Assembly (NCBI RefSeq): GCF_003522965.1
Contig: NZ_CP031513.1
Location: 868,001 to 932,000 of the forward strand
Length of the DNA stretch: 64,000 bases
Reading direction: 5' to 3'
Source: Bombilactobacillus bombi
GTDB lineage: Bacteria; Bacillota; Bacilli; Lactobacillales; Lactobacillaceae
The notes under the pieces are model-generated. The model had not been told where the DNA came from and searched no databases. It was given only the letters and a program-made list of their open reading frames with translations. Of the stretch, positions 8,398-16,424 are shown one piece after another (the stretch's first letter is position 1; every line of letters starts with the position of its first letter). The translations under genes and the position numbers were made by a program.

Positions 8398-8525
8398 CGT
8401 TCGCATCATGAACTTAGATGCGAACGGTGCTTACGTTCGTGTCTAGGCAAAGTCATCTTGATCTTAGCCAATTAGACACGTTAGTCTAATTGGCAAGTAT
8501 AAATAACCATATTTATATAATATAT

Positions 8526-8573
8526 AAGCCAGTTAGATTATGATTATAGTCTAGCTGGCTTTTATTTATTTTA
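8526..8573 (+). terminator. Attenuator terminator before the MFS-AroQ gene
   Basis: The 16-bp stem 8526-8541/8546-8561, with two G-U pairs and loop GATT, is followed by TTTATTTATTTT. It ends just before the ribosome site of the first structural gene, so readthrough is required for operon expression. Confidence 0.88.
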
Positions 8574-8586
8574 AGGAGTGATTTGG

Positions 8587-10035
8587 ATGCATAAAAAGCA
8601 GTTATCATTTAGTTTATATCTTAATTATTTTGTACATGGCATCGGTATTATAATTTTAACCCAAAACATGCTGGCTTTAAGCCAGCATTGGCACTCTCCT
8701 CTTGCAACCGTGTCATATGTCATCTCTGGAATTGGGATTGGCAGATTTATCGCTTACTTTATTTTAGGCAATTTATCTGACCGCTTTGGCCGTAAAATTT
8801 TTGTTAATTTAGGAATGATTAGTTATTTAATTTTCTTTTTAGGGATGGCTTTTGTAACTAATATTAAGATTGCATATTTTTTGGCCATCTTGGCAGGTAT
8901 CGCTAATTCAGCGTTGGATGCTGGCACCTATACTACTTTTTTGGAAATGGGTGGTACTCAAGGATCTGCTAATGTTTTATTAAAGGCTTTTATTTCATCT
9001 GGCGAATTCTTATTGCCATTAGTGGTCGCTATGATTGAAGCTCAAAAGATGTGGTATGGCTGGTCCTTTATTCTAGCTGCCATAATTTTGGTTATTAACT
9101 TAGTTTTACTTAATCGGCAAAAATTTCCACCACGTAATCAAGCTAGTGAACGCGAAGCAAATATTATTAAGCAAATATCACCTATCAAAAAAATAATTGC
9201 TTCGATTGGCTTATCTGGATATGGCTATACTTCAATGGCTCTTATGATTTTATACACACAATGGATTAGTCTTTTCGCCACCAAAACTTTTCATTTTAAT
9301 TCCGTCTTAGCACATTGGCTGTTATCTTTATACAGTATTGGCTCTATCAGTGGTGTAATTATCATTTTTATTCTATTAAAAAGGACTGTTGCTGAAACCA
9401 AAATACTTATTTTCATGAATGTTGGCTCTCTACTAGCACTATTAATCATTTGTTACAGTCAGTTGGCGGGATTATCAATGCTAGCGGCGTTTGCTTTTGG
9501 TTTTACAGCTGCAGGTGGTGTATTACAAGTTGGTTTAAATCTCTTTGTTAAACTGTATCCGCAGATTAAAGGTCGCATCACCGGAATATATTTCACTTTC
9601 GGTAGCTTAGCATCGTTTACTATTCCGTTAATTACTGGATGGCTTTCTCAGCAAAGTATTGCTCAAGCAATGCGCTTTGATTTAGTAATTGGTTTAGTTG
9701 GATTATTATTAATAAGTATCACTAGCTGGGCAGTTTATACACCAAGCTCTTTAAATCACGAACGAAAACGAATTAACCAAATTGATCAACATATTATTCA
9801 CTTACTCAATCAACGTTTTGATACAGTTAAGGCAATTGGGAATTTAAAACAGCAGCAGCAACTGCCGATTTTAGATCAAGAACGGGAAAATGATATTTTA
9901 AATTTAGTTGCGCAAAAAAGCTGTCATCCAGAACATACACAGTATATGCAGATAATTTACCAATCGATTATGGCTAACTCACGTGCCTACCAACATAAAA
10001 ACCATTCAGATAAGGAGAATGTCAACAATGATTAA
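8587..10035 (+). CDS. MFS transporter fused to AroQ chorismate mutase
   Basis: 482 aa. Residues 1 to about 385 form a twelve-helix major facilitator with the MFS motif A-like GNLSDRFGRK between helices 2 and 3. Residues about 390-475 are an AroQ (type II) chorismate mutase domain. By hand alignment with the E. coli P-protein all active-site residues are present: Arg393, Arg410, Lys421, Asp430, Arg433, Glu434, Ser465 and Gln469. AroQ converts chorismate to prephenate. The frame is uninterrupted. The start at 8587 follows AAGGAG by 8 nt; a GTG nine bases upstream overlaps that site. It overlaps aroC by 8 nt and is first in the operon. The mutase should face the cytoplasm because MFS C-termini do. 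The transported substrate is unknown; shikimate, quinate or an aromatic acid would fit. Confidence 0.88.
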   Translation: MHKKQLSFSLYLNYFVHGIGIIILTQNMLALSQHWHSPLATVSYVISGIGIGRFIAYFILGNLSDRFGRKIFVNLGMISYLIFFLGMAFVTNIKIAYFLAILAGIANSALDAGTYTTFLEMGGTQGSANVLLKAFISSGEFLLPLVVAMIEAQKMWYGWSFILAAIILVINLVLLNRQKFPPRNQASEREANIIKQISPIKKIIASIGLSGYGYTSMALMILYTQWISLFATKTFHFNSVLAHWLLSLYSIGSISGVIIIFILLKRTVAETKILIFMNVGSLLALLIICYSQLAGLSMLAAFAFGFTAAGGVLQVGLNLFVKLYPQIKGRITGIYFTFGSLASFTIPLITGWLSQQSIAQAMRFDLVIGLVGLLLISITSWAVYTPSSLNHERKRINQIDQHIIHLLNQRFDTVKAIGNLKQQQQLPILDQERENDILNLVAQKSCHPEHTQYMQIIYQSIMANSRAYQHKNHSDKENVNND

Positions 10036-11197
10036 TTACATTACCGCCGGCGAATCACATGGTCCCCAATTAAGTGGGATTTTAACTAATATTCCAGCAG
10101 GTTTAACTTTAAATATTGACAATATTAATGCTGCATTAGCTGCTCGCCAAGGTGGCTTTGGTCGGGGAAGTCGCCAACAAATTGAACATGATACGGTTAT
10201 TATTACTGGCGGAGTTCGCCATGGCATTACTTTAGGAAGTCCAATTTCTTTAACAATTAAAAATCGAGATCATGCACATTGGTCAAAAATTATGGATCCT
10301 TTAACTTCTCCTACAGCAAATAATACTCTGCGTAAAGTCACACGCCCGCGCCCCGGACATGCAGATTTAGTTGGAGGTATGAAATATGGTCACCGTGACT
10401 TACGTAATGTATTAGAGCGTTCTTCGGCCCGTGAAACTGCCATGCGCGTTGCAATTGGGCAAATATGTAAGCAATTATTAGCACAATTAGATATCCAATT
10501 AATTGGTTATGTTCAACAGGTTGGTCCTATTTCTACCAACGAGGACACTACTTTAACTATACAACAACTACAACAAGAAATAATTAAAAATGATTTGCGT
10601 ATTCCTGACCAACAATTAGTAGATAAAATTCATGATTTAATTATCGCTACTAAAAAAGCTGGTGATACTTTGGGAGGAGTTGTACGAGTTGTTGCTGAAA
10701 ATGTACCAGCTGGCTTAGGCAGTTACACCAATTGGGACACTAAATTGGATGCTCAACTAGCTGCTGCTGTTATGGGAGTAAATGCCATTAAGGGAGTTGA
10801 AATTGGCGATGGTTTTACGGCAGCTAGTCATTATGGAAGTGAAGTTATGGATGAAATTGATTGGGAGGCTGAAACTGGTTGGACTCGTTTATCTAATCAT
10901 TTAGGAGGATTTGAAGGTGGTATGACTAATGGTATGCCTATTATTGTCAAAGCAGCCATGAAACCTATTCCGACTTTGTATAAACCACTCCAAAGTGTTG
11001 ATATTCAAACTAAGATTAAGCAAAAAGCTAATGTGGAACGCTCAGATACTACGGCTATTGTGCCAGCTTCTTTAGTCGTTGAAAGTGTTGTTGCTATCGA
11101 ACTAGCAAAAGCAATTACTGCTACTTTTGATGGTAGTAACTTATCTCGATTACAAAAAGCAATTGCTGATTATCGTCAAGAACTAAATAATTATTAA
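10028..11197 (+). CDS. aroC: Chorismate synthase
   Basis: Converts 5-enolpyruvylshikimate-3-phosphate (EPSP) to chorismate with reduced FMN, the last common step of aromatic biosynthesis. 389 aa, normal length. Motifs are GESHG near the start, RPGHADL, the signature ERSSARETAMRVA and GGFEGGMTNG. The start ATG at 10028 follows AAGGAG and begins inside the last codons of the MFS-AroQ gene (8-nt overlap), suggesting translational coupling. Its product is the substrate of the fused chorismate mutase just upstream. Confidence 0.97.
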   Translation: MINYITAGESHGPQLSGILTNIPAGLTLNIDNINAALAARQGGFGRGSRQQIEHDTVIITGGVRHGITLGSPISLTIKNRDHAHWSKIMDPLTSPTANNTLRKVTRPRPGHADLVGGMKYGHRDLRNVLERSSARETAMRVAIGQICKQLLAQLDIQLIGYVQQVGPISTNEDTTLTIQQLQQEIIKNDLRIPDQQLVDKIHDLIIATKKAGDTLGGVVRVVAENVPAGLGSYTNWDTKLDAQLAAAVMGVNAIKGVEIGDGFTAASHYGSEVMDEIDWEAETGWTRLSNHLGGFEGGMTNGMPIIVKAAMKPIPTLYKPLQSVDIQTKIKQKANVERSDTTAIVPASLVVESVVAIELAKAITATFDGSNLSRLQKAIADYRQELNNY

Positions 11198-11210
11198 CAG
11201 GAGTACCTAA

Positions 11211-11738
11211 ATGATTATTCATACTTTAGGACCTGAGGCTACTGATAGTTATGCGGCAGCACAAATTTATAACCATCAACATTATGCTGATCAAGCCCAA
11301 ATTGTTGGACATCCCAGTTTTGAATCTTTATTAAGTAATTTAACAGCTTATTCGCAAGATTATTTATTAATACCTGCAGCTTTTAAATCAACAATTTTCA
11401 AAGCTAGTTGGGGAGATATTCACTACGCCTTATTAGAAAAAATAGATTTAATGGACTGCTTTATAACTAAGTTAGATCCGCTAGTCGTTATTAAAAGACT
11501 TAACGCGGATAATCGCATCGGCTATACTCATGCGGCAACTGCACAATTGCTCACCCGTATTGTCAAAAACGTGGAAGTACAAACTGTTGCGAGTAAATAT
11601 TTAGCCTATCAAGCTTATCAGCTTAACCAAGCAGGCTATGTCTTAACCAACATTAAAAATGTCCAAATAACCCAGCATGAACAAATTATTAAACGTTTGA
11701 CACCATCAATGGTATGGTGCGTCTATCAAATTAGTTAG
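11211..11738 (+). CDS. BacA-like / prephenate dehydratase-like protein without ACT domain
   Basis: 175 aa. It begins with the TLGPEAT segment typical of the prephenate dehydratase fold, followed by HPSFESLL and LLIPAAF, which resemble the matching parts of bacilysin protein BacA (a prephenate decarboxylase). It is much shorter than PheA (about 280 aa). It has no C-terminal ACT domain and no TRF motif of dehydratases; BacA also lacks both. Its place between aroC and aroA suggests it acts on prephenate. It may be the Phe-branch dehydratase of this organism or a BacA-type decarboxylase; sequence alone does not decide. A good AGGAG site precedes the ATG. Confidence 0.7.
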   Translation: MIIHTLGPEATDSYAAAQIYNHQHYADQAQIVGHPSFESLLSNLTAYSQDYLLIPAAFKSTIFKASWGDIHYALLEKIDLMDCFITKLDPLVVIKRLNADNRIGYTHAATAQLLTRIVKNVEVQTVASKYLAYQAYQLNQAGYVLTNIKNVQITQHEQIIKRLTPSMVWCVYQIS

Positions 11739-11746
11739 GTGATTAT

Positions 11747-13054
11747 ATGATAAATTTACAGAGTCAACCACGTTATGGATTACACGGAGCCCTCAATATT
11801 CCAGGTGATAAAAGTATTTCTCATCGCGCCTTAATTATTGGGGCTTTGAGCCATGGTACCACTCATTTAGAACATTTCTTACAAGCAGAAGACTGTTTAT
11901 CAACACTATCTGCTCTCCAAGCTTTAGGAGTACCTATTACTCATGAGAAAGAGACTGTAACTATTCACGGTCAAGGCTTAGCTGGTTTAACAGCACCCAA
12001 ACATGCTCTAAATATGGGAAATTCAGGTACGACTACTCGTTTGCTTACCGGTGTCTTAGCAGGGCAAGCATTTACTACTACTTTAATAGGAGATTCCTCT
12101 TTAAGTCAACGCCCTATGGAACGGGTTCGTCATCCCCTCAACCAAATGGGAGCCCATATAAACCTCACAGCGGGTCATTTACCTATGACAATTAGCGGCC
12201 AAAACTTGCATGCGATTACTTACCAAATGCCAGTCGCAAGTGCGCAAGTCAAAAGTGCAATAATTTTGGGTGCATTACAAGCTCAAGGTCCTAGTACAAT
12301 TGTTGAATTACTACCGACTCGTGATCATACTGAAAGACTTCTCCAAATTTTTGGTGCTGACATTCAGACAGCTCAAGATAAACGAACAATTACCATTCAA
12401 CCTCAACCACAGTTAGCTGCTCAAGACTTAATTATTCCCGGTGATATGTCTTCGGCTGCTTTCTTTATTACTGCAGCTAGCATTGTGCCCAATTCTCATA
12501 TTAAATTAACTAAAATAAATTTGAATCCAACACGTACTGGTCTCTTGTCTGTTTTAAAACGCATGGGAGGAAATATTCATCTTACAGCACTGGGGCAAAT
12601 TGCCGGCGAACCGGTTGGTGATATTGACGTTGAAGCTGCAACTTTAAAACCAATTCAACTAACAGCCACAGATATTCCCGCCATCATTGATGAGTTGCCC
12701 TTAGTCGCTCTATTAGCCGCTAGTGCTAATGGCATCAGCAAAATCAGCGGAGCCAGTGAACTGCGAGTTAAGGAAACTGATCGAATTGCTTGCATTACTA
12801 GCGAATTACAAAAGCTAGGCATCAATATTAAAGAATTGCCCGATGGTTTTCTCATTGATGGTCGTACTGCTTGGTCTGTCCGTAATCAACAATTAGACAG
12901 CCACAAAGATCATCGTATCGGGATGATGCTAGCCATCGCAGCTTTAAAAATAACAACTCCATTAAAATTAAACCATGCCAGTGCCATCAATATTTCTTAT
13001 CCCACATTTTTCCAAGATTTACAGGAATTACTGACGAAGGAGACATCATCATGA
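11747..13054 (+). CDS. aroA: 3-phosphoshikimate 1-carboxyvinyltransferase (EPSP synthase)
   Basis: Joins shikimate-3-phosphate and PEP to give EPSP. 435 aa. Substrate-binding motifs: PGDKSISHRALI near residue 20, NMGNSGTTTRL around 90, SQRPMERV, LPTRDHTE, ELRVKETDRI and DHRIGM near the C-terminus. The two-domain length is normal. Overlaps tyrA by 4 nt (ATGA), so translation is likely coupled. Confidence 0.97.
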   Translation: MINLQSQPRYGLHGALNIPGDKSISHRALIIGALSHGTTHLEHFLQAEDCLSTLSALQALGVPITHEKETVTIHGQGLAGLTAPKHALNMGNSGTTTRLLTGVLAGQAFTTTLIGDSSLSQRPMERVRHPLNQMGAHINLTAGHLPMTISGQNLHAITYQMPVASAQVKSAIILGALQAQGPSTIVELLPTRDHTERLLQIFGADIQTAQDKRTITIQPQPQLAAQDLIIPGDMSSAAFFITAASIVPNSHIKLTKINLNPTRTGLLSVLKRMGGNIHLTALGQIAGEPVGDIDVEAATLKPIQLTATDIPAIIDELPLVALLAASANGISKISGASELRVKETDRIACITSELQKLGINIKELPDGFLIDGRTAWSVRNQQLDSHKDHRIGMMLAIAALKITTPLKLNHASAINISYPTFFQDLQELLTKETSS

Positions 13055-14148
13055 CAAAAGTTTTAATTAAAGGATTAGGTTTAATTGGTAGTTCTTTAGC
13101 TTTAGCTATTAAACAAGCACATCCAACTATAACTTTAATTGGTTGTGACATCGATGCTGCTAGTCTGAGTTATGCCCAACAGCAAAACATCATTGATATA
13201 TCTACGACTGATTTCAGCACTGCCGCTCCGCAAGCCGATGTGATTATCTTAGCTAGTCCAGTCAATATAATTATCAAAGACTTGCAGCTATTAGCAACCC
13301 TGACCTTAAAACCACATGTCCTCATCACTGATGTAGGCAGTACCAAACAAACAATTGTAAAAGCTGCAAAACCCTTGCAGCAACAAGGGATTGCCTTTAT
13401 TGGTGGTCACCCAATGGCAGGTTCACATAAATCAGGAGTTACTGCTGGTCGAATTGATTTATTTGAAAACGCGTTTTATTTTTTAGTACCTCAATTAACC
13501 TCTCCGCAGATTATTGCTCAACTTCAAGACTTACTAAGTGCTACTCATGTGAAATGGTTAACCGTAACGCCACAGCAACATGATCGAATTGTAGGTCAAC
13601 TAAGTCATCTACCCCATATTGTTGCTGCGGGTTTAGTTAATGAAACTCAAACTACCCTTCAAAATTCTCCCCTAGGTTTACGCTTAGCGGCTGGCGGATT
13701 TAAAACTCTTACTCGCATTGCTAGTTCTGATCCTACTATGTGGACAACAATCTTACTAGAAAATGCGCCTTTGATTAGCGCCCAACTCCAAGATTATATT
13801 GCTGCATTATCCCAAATTCAAACTGACTTAAAAAACCTAAATAAACCAGCCATTGAGCAATTCTTTACCAATGCTAAGATTACTCGTGATCACTTAGGTC
13901 CACAACAATTAGGTAGTCTCCCTAATTTTTTTGATTTATTTCTTAATATTCCAGATCAAGTAGGAGCAATTGCTGATGTTACGCAACTGCTAGCAAAAGG
14001 TCACATTAATTTAGTCAATATTCATATTTTAGAAGTTCGTGAAGATATTGATGGTGTTTTACAATTAACATTTGACAACGCCAAAAATCAACAACAAGCA
14101 GCTAATTTATTACGTGCTGCCAATTATCAAATTATCAGGAGGAATTAA
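13051..14148 (+). CDS. tyrA: Prephenate dehydrogenase with ACT domain
   Basis: Oxidatively decarboxylates prephenate to 4-hydroxyphenylpyruvate for Tyr. 365 aa. The N-terminal NAD-binding loop GLGLIGSSLA is at residues 8-17, GGHPMAGSHKSG lies in the active site, and HLPHIVAAGL carries a conserved His. A C-terminal ACT domain starting near residue 295 (IPDQVGAIADV) suggests feedback control by Tyr. AAGGAG precedes the start. Coupled to aroA upstream by an ATGA overlap and to aroK downstream by a 1-nt gap. Confidence 0.96.
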   Translation: MTKVLIKGLGLIGSSLALAIKQAHPTITLIGCDIDAASLSYAQQQNIIDISTTDFSTAAPQADVIILASPVNIIIKDLQLLATLTLKPHVLITDVGSTKQTIVKAAKPLQQQGIAFIGGHPMAGSHKSGVTAGRIDLFENAFYFLVPQLTSPQIIAQLQDLLSATHVKWLTVTPQQHDRIVGQLSHLPHIVAAGLVNETQTTLQNSPLGLRLAAGGFKTLTRIASSDPTMWTTILLENAPLISAQLQDYIAALSQIQTDLKNLNKPAIEQFFTNAKITRDHLGPQQLGSLPNFFDLFLNIPDQVGAIADVTQLLAKGHINLVNIHILEVREDIDGVLQLTFDNAKNQQQAANLLRAANYQIIRRN

Positions 14149-14149
14149 G

Positions 14150-14650
14150 ATGCAAGCAATTCTAGTCGGATTTATGGGCAGTGGTAAAACTACCATCGGC
14201 AGTTTATTAGCGCAACAATTAAAGACTCAACATTACGATTTAGATGACTTAATCGTCCAACAAGCAGGCCGCAGTATTACGGAGATTTTCGCCCAAAGTG
14301 GCGAAGAATATTTTCGTCATTTAGAGCAACAAACACTCAGTCAAGCTTTAACTAATAAGGGTATTTTATCTACTGGTGGCGGTACACCAACTATTGCCCC
14401 AAATGCTGCAGTACTCAAAGCTAGCTCAACACCTGTTATCTGGCTCACTGCAAAAGATCAAACGATTTTAGAACGTGTCACGCAAGATCAAAGCCGCCCG
14501 TTAGTTAATGATTTAGATCAAAACTCTTTATTACAGTTAAAACAAAAGCGGGAAACATTATATGCTGCAGTCGCTGATTTAACAATCAACACTGATTATC
14601 TAACACCTTTACAAATTGTTCAAAAAATCCAAGAATGGTTAACCAATTAA
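14150..14650 (+). CDS. aroK: Shikimate kinase
   Basis: Phosphorylates shikimate with ATP. 166 aa. Walker A GFMGSGKTT at residues 8-16, DLDDLI of the shikimate-binding region, STGGGTP, and RPLV of the lid. The start at 14150 follows AGGAGG directly after the tyrA stop; an upstream in-frame extension inside tyrA is not needed. Last gene of the operon, 12 nt from the convergent response regulator. DAHP synthase, aroB, aroD and aroE are absent here, so the operon covers only the shikimate-to-prephenate/Tyr part. Confidence 0.96.
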   Translation: MQAILVGFMGSGKTTIGSLLAQQLKTQHYDLDDLIVQQAGRSITEIFAQSGEEYFRHLEQQTLSQALTNKGILSTGGGTPTIAPNAAVLKASSTPVIWLTAKDQTILERVTQDQSRPLVNDLDQNSLLQLKQKRETLYAAVADLTINTDYLTPLQIVQKIQEWLTN

Positions 14651-14679
14651 AAACGCTCAAAGCTATAACCAGCCTTGAG
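14648..14679 (-). terminator. Terminator of the ABC/two-component operon
   Basis: Minus strand CTCAAGGCT and AGCTTTGAG pair (one G-U) around the response regulator stop codon and are followed by CGTTTTT. It may weakly stop aroK transcription too. Confidence 0.75.
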
Positions 14680-15268
14680 TTTGCGCCACATGAACTGCTT
14701 CAATACGATTTTTAGCTGCTAATTTACTCAAAATAGCTGAAATATAATTACGAACTGTACCATTAGATAAAAATAGTTTCTGACTAATTTCAGCTGTAGT
14801 CAAACCAGTAGCAATACCAGCGAGCACATTTTGTTCCTGTACAGTAAGCGGATTAGCTATACCGCTTAACACAGATTGCACAAGTTCAGGTGCATAAAGC
14901 ACTTTACCAGCCATGATTTGATGAATAGCAGATATCAAATCATCACTGGAACTATCTTTAAGTAAGTAACCAGCTACTTCAGCAGCAACTGCTTGTTCAA
15001 AATAACTTTTATTAGCAAAAGTTGTTAAAATAATAGACTTAGTGCTTAGATGTTCGTCATTAATTTTTTGAGCAATTTGTAAACCAGTCATTTGGGGCAT
15101 TTCTATATCTAATAATGCAATGTCAGGTACTTGTTTTTGAATTTGTTCCCAAGCAACTATTCCAGATTCATAACTTCCAACAACTTCTAAATCATCTTCT
15201 AAATTTAAAATAGCCGTTAAAGCTGAGTTTAACATTGCTTGATCTTCAGCTAAAATCATTTTAATCAT
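14663..15268 (-). CDS. NarL/DesR-family response regulator
   Basis: 201 aa. The receiver domain has the acidic pair AEDQ near residue 8, the phospho-Asp in ALLDIEMPQMTG and the conserved Lys in LLKDSS. A LuxR-type helix-turn-helix (LTVQEQNVLAGIATG onward) occupies the C-terminus. The start overlaps the kinase stop by 8 nt and uses AAAGGAG. With the kinase and ABC-2 exporter upstream it matches the B. subtilis yvfRSTU or des layout, in which the regulator controls its own exporter operon. Confidence 0.9.
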   Translation of the reverse strand: MIKMILAEDQAMLNSALTAILNLEDDLEVVGSYESGIVAWEQIQKQVPDIALLDIEMPQMTGLQIAQKINDEHLSTKSIILTTFANKSYFEQAVAAEVAGYLLKDSSSDDLISAIHQIMAGKVLYAPELVQSVLSGIANPLTVQEQNVLAGIATGLTTAEISQKLFLSNGTVRNYISAILSKLAAKNRIEAVHVAQTQGWL

Positions 15269-16391
15269 TTATCGACTCCTTTAAAGGCAAATTTAATTTA
15301 ATTGTGGTGCCATGATTAGTACTATTAATAGCAAAATTTCCTTGCAATTGGCTAATACGTTCTCTCATCCCTAAAATACCATGAGCCCCTGGTCGTATTT
15401 GTCCAAAACCAATTCCATCATCATTAATCACAACTAAAGCTTGTTGTTGAGTTTGCTTAAAGCTAACATGAACCTCACTTGCTTGACTATATTGCATCAC
15501 ATTAGTGAGGGCTTCTTGTAAAATGGCTGCAATAGTTTCTTGAACAACTAAAGGCCACTTTTGCACTAATTCTTCTTGTTCTGTAATTAAATTAATTTTT
15601 AATCCTCTTAATTTATCAGTTAAATTGACTAAAACCTCAGTCAAAGTTAATTTTCGTAAATTAGTAACAATTTCGCGAACTAAAGTCAAATTTGATCTTG
15701 AAGCTGTTTGAATTTCAATTAGTTGCTGGTTCACTTTATCCGGATTACGTTGTAATAATTTTTGCGCTAATTCTGCTTTTAAAGTTATAGTCGCAAAGGA
15801 TTGTCCTAAAGTATCATGTAAATCTCGCGCAATACGGTCTCTTTCACCGCGTCTAATTAACATTTCATAACGTTTATTTTGTTGTTTTAAAATGCCAGAA
15901 CGAACATAATTATTACGAATAGAACGACCACCTAATGGTGAAAATATAATAAATAATAAAAAGACAGACGTTGAAGTAATATCTCCCCAACTATAAATTT
16001 CCATTAAAAATGGATGAATAAACATTATCAATAGCCCACACGCCAGAGCGATATAATATTTTAATAAATAGCTGCGGAATTTTTGTTTTGCAATTGGTAA
16101 AGATCCTATTACCCAAGCAGTAAATAAAAACAAAAACAACATTCCTTGATAATAAATTAAAATTAAAGTTATTAAATATTGTCCTAATATCCATAATGGC
16201 AATTTAGCTGTAATAATATAACTATTACGATAAAACCAAACAAAAATAGCTAATAAGACCAATGCTATCCAATCTTTATAGTGGCGGTAAGGAAACATTT
16301 GCACTAGTGGTATCACTAACCATAATAACCATAAATAAGGAGCAAATCCAAAACGTTTGGGAAATAAAATATATTTGTGGATAAATTCCAT
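15261..16391 (-). CDS. DesK-type sensor histidine kinase
   Basis: 376 aa. The first 165 or so residues form five or six membrane helices with no large extracellular loop, as in DesK/YvfT sensors of membrane state. A HisKA_3 dimerisation segment carries the phospho-His in ARDLHDTLGQS. The HATPase domain has GIGFG and HGILGMRER. It probably senses membrane or envelope change and phosphorylates the NarL-type regulator coded immediately downstream. Confidence 0.9.
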   Translation of the reverse strand: MEFIHKYILFPKRFGFAPYLWLLWLVIPLVQMFPYRHYKDWIALVLLAIFVWFYRNSYIITAKLPLWILGQYLITLILIYYQGMLFLFLFTAWVIGSLPIAKQKFRSYLLKYYIALACGLLIMFIHPFLMEIYSWGDITSTSVFLLFIIFSPLGGRSIRNNYVRSGILKQQNKRYEMLIRRGERDRIARDLHDTLGQSFATITLKAELAQKLLQRNPDKVNQQLIEIQTASRSNLTLVREIVTNLRKLTLTEVLVNLTDKLRGLKINLITEQEELVQKWPLVVQETIAAILQEALTNVMQYSQASEVHVSFKQTQQQALVVINDDGIGFGQIRPGAHGILGMRERISQLQGNFAINSTNHGTTIKLNLPLKESIND

Positions 16392-16424
16392 AAATCTATC
16401 TATCCTTTCACTTACTAAAGAAAT

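Larger units (their letters stand above)
8314..8573 (+). promoter_or_regulatory. Putative ribosome-mediated attenuator of the aromatic operon
   Basis: The leader RNA contains mutually exclusive pairings. Coding part 8376-8384 pairs with 8447-8455. GTCTAGGC (8441-8448) can pair with 8467-8477 with a bulge. GCCAATTAGAC (8467-8477) pairs perfectly with GTCTAATTGGC (8484-8494). The latter arm can also pair over 11 positions (two G-U) with GCCAGTTAGAT (8528-8538), the 5' arm of the terminator. Just behind the leader-peptide stop, CGTTCGCATC (8398-8407) pairs with GATGCGAACG (8417-8426), whose last six bases can instead pair with 8434-8439. With a Tyr/Phe-rich leader peptide and a terminator before the first gene, this is the layout of trp/phe-type attenuation. 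The pairings are seen; the mechanism is inferred. Confidence 0.75.

Noticed and set aside
8398-8426. Perfect 10-bp hairpin after the leader peptide as a terminator
   Set aside because: No T run follows; it fits better as a regulatory hairpin within the attenuator.
14072-14149. Longer N-terminus for aroK inside tyrA
   Set aside because: AGGAGG directly before the ATG at 14150 and kinase homologues beginning just ahead of Walker A favour the short form.
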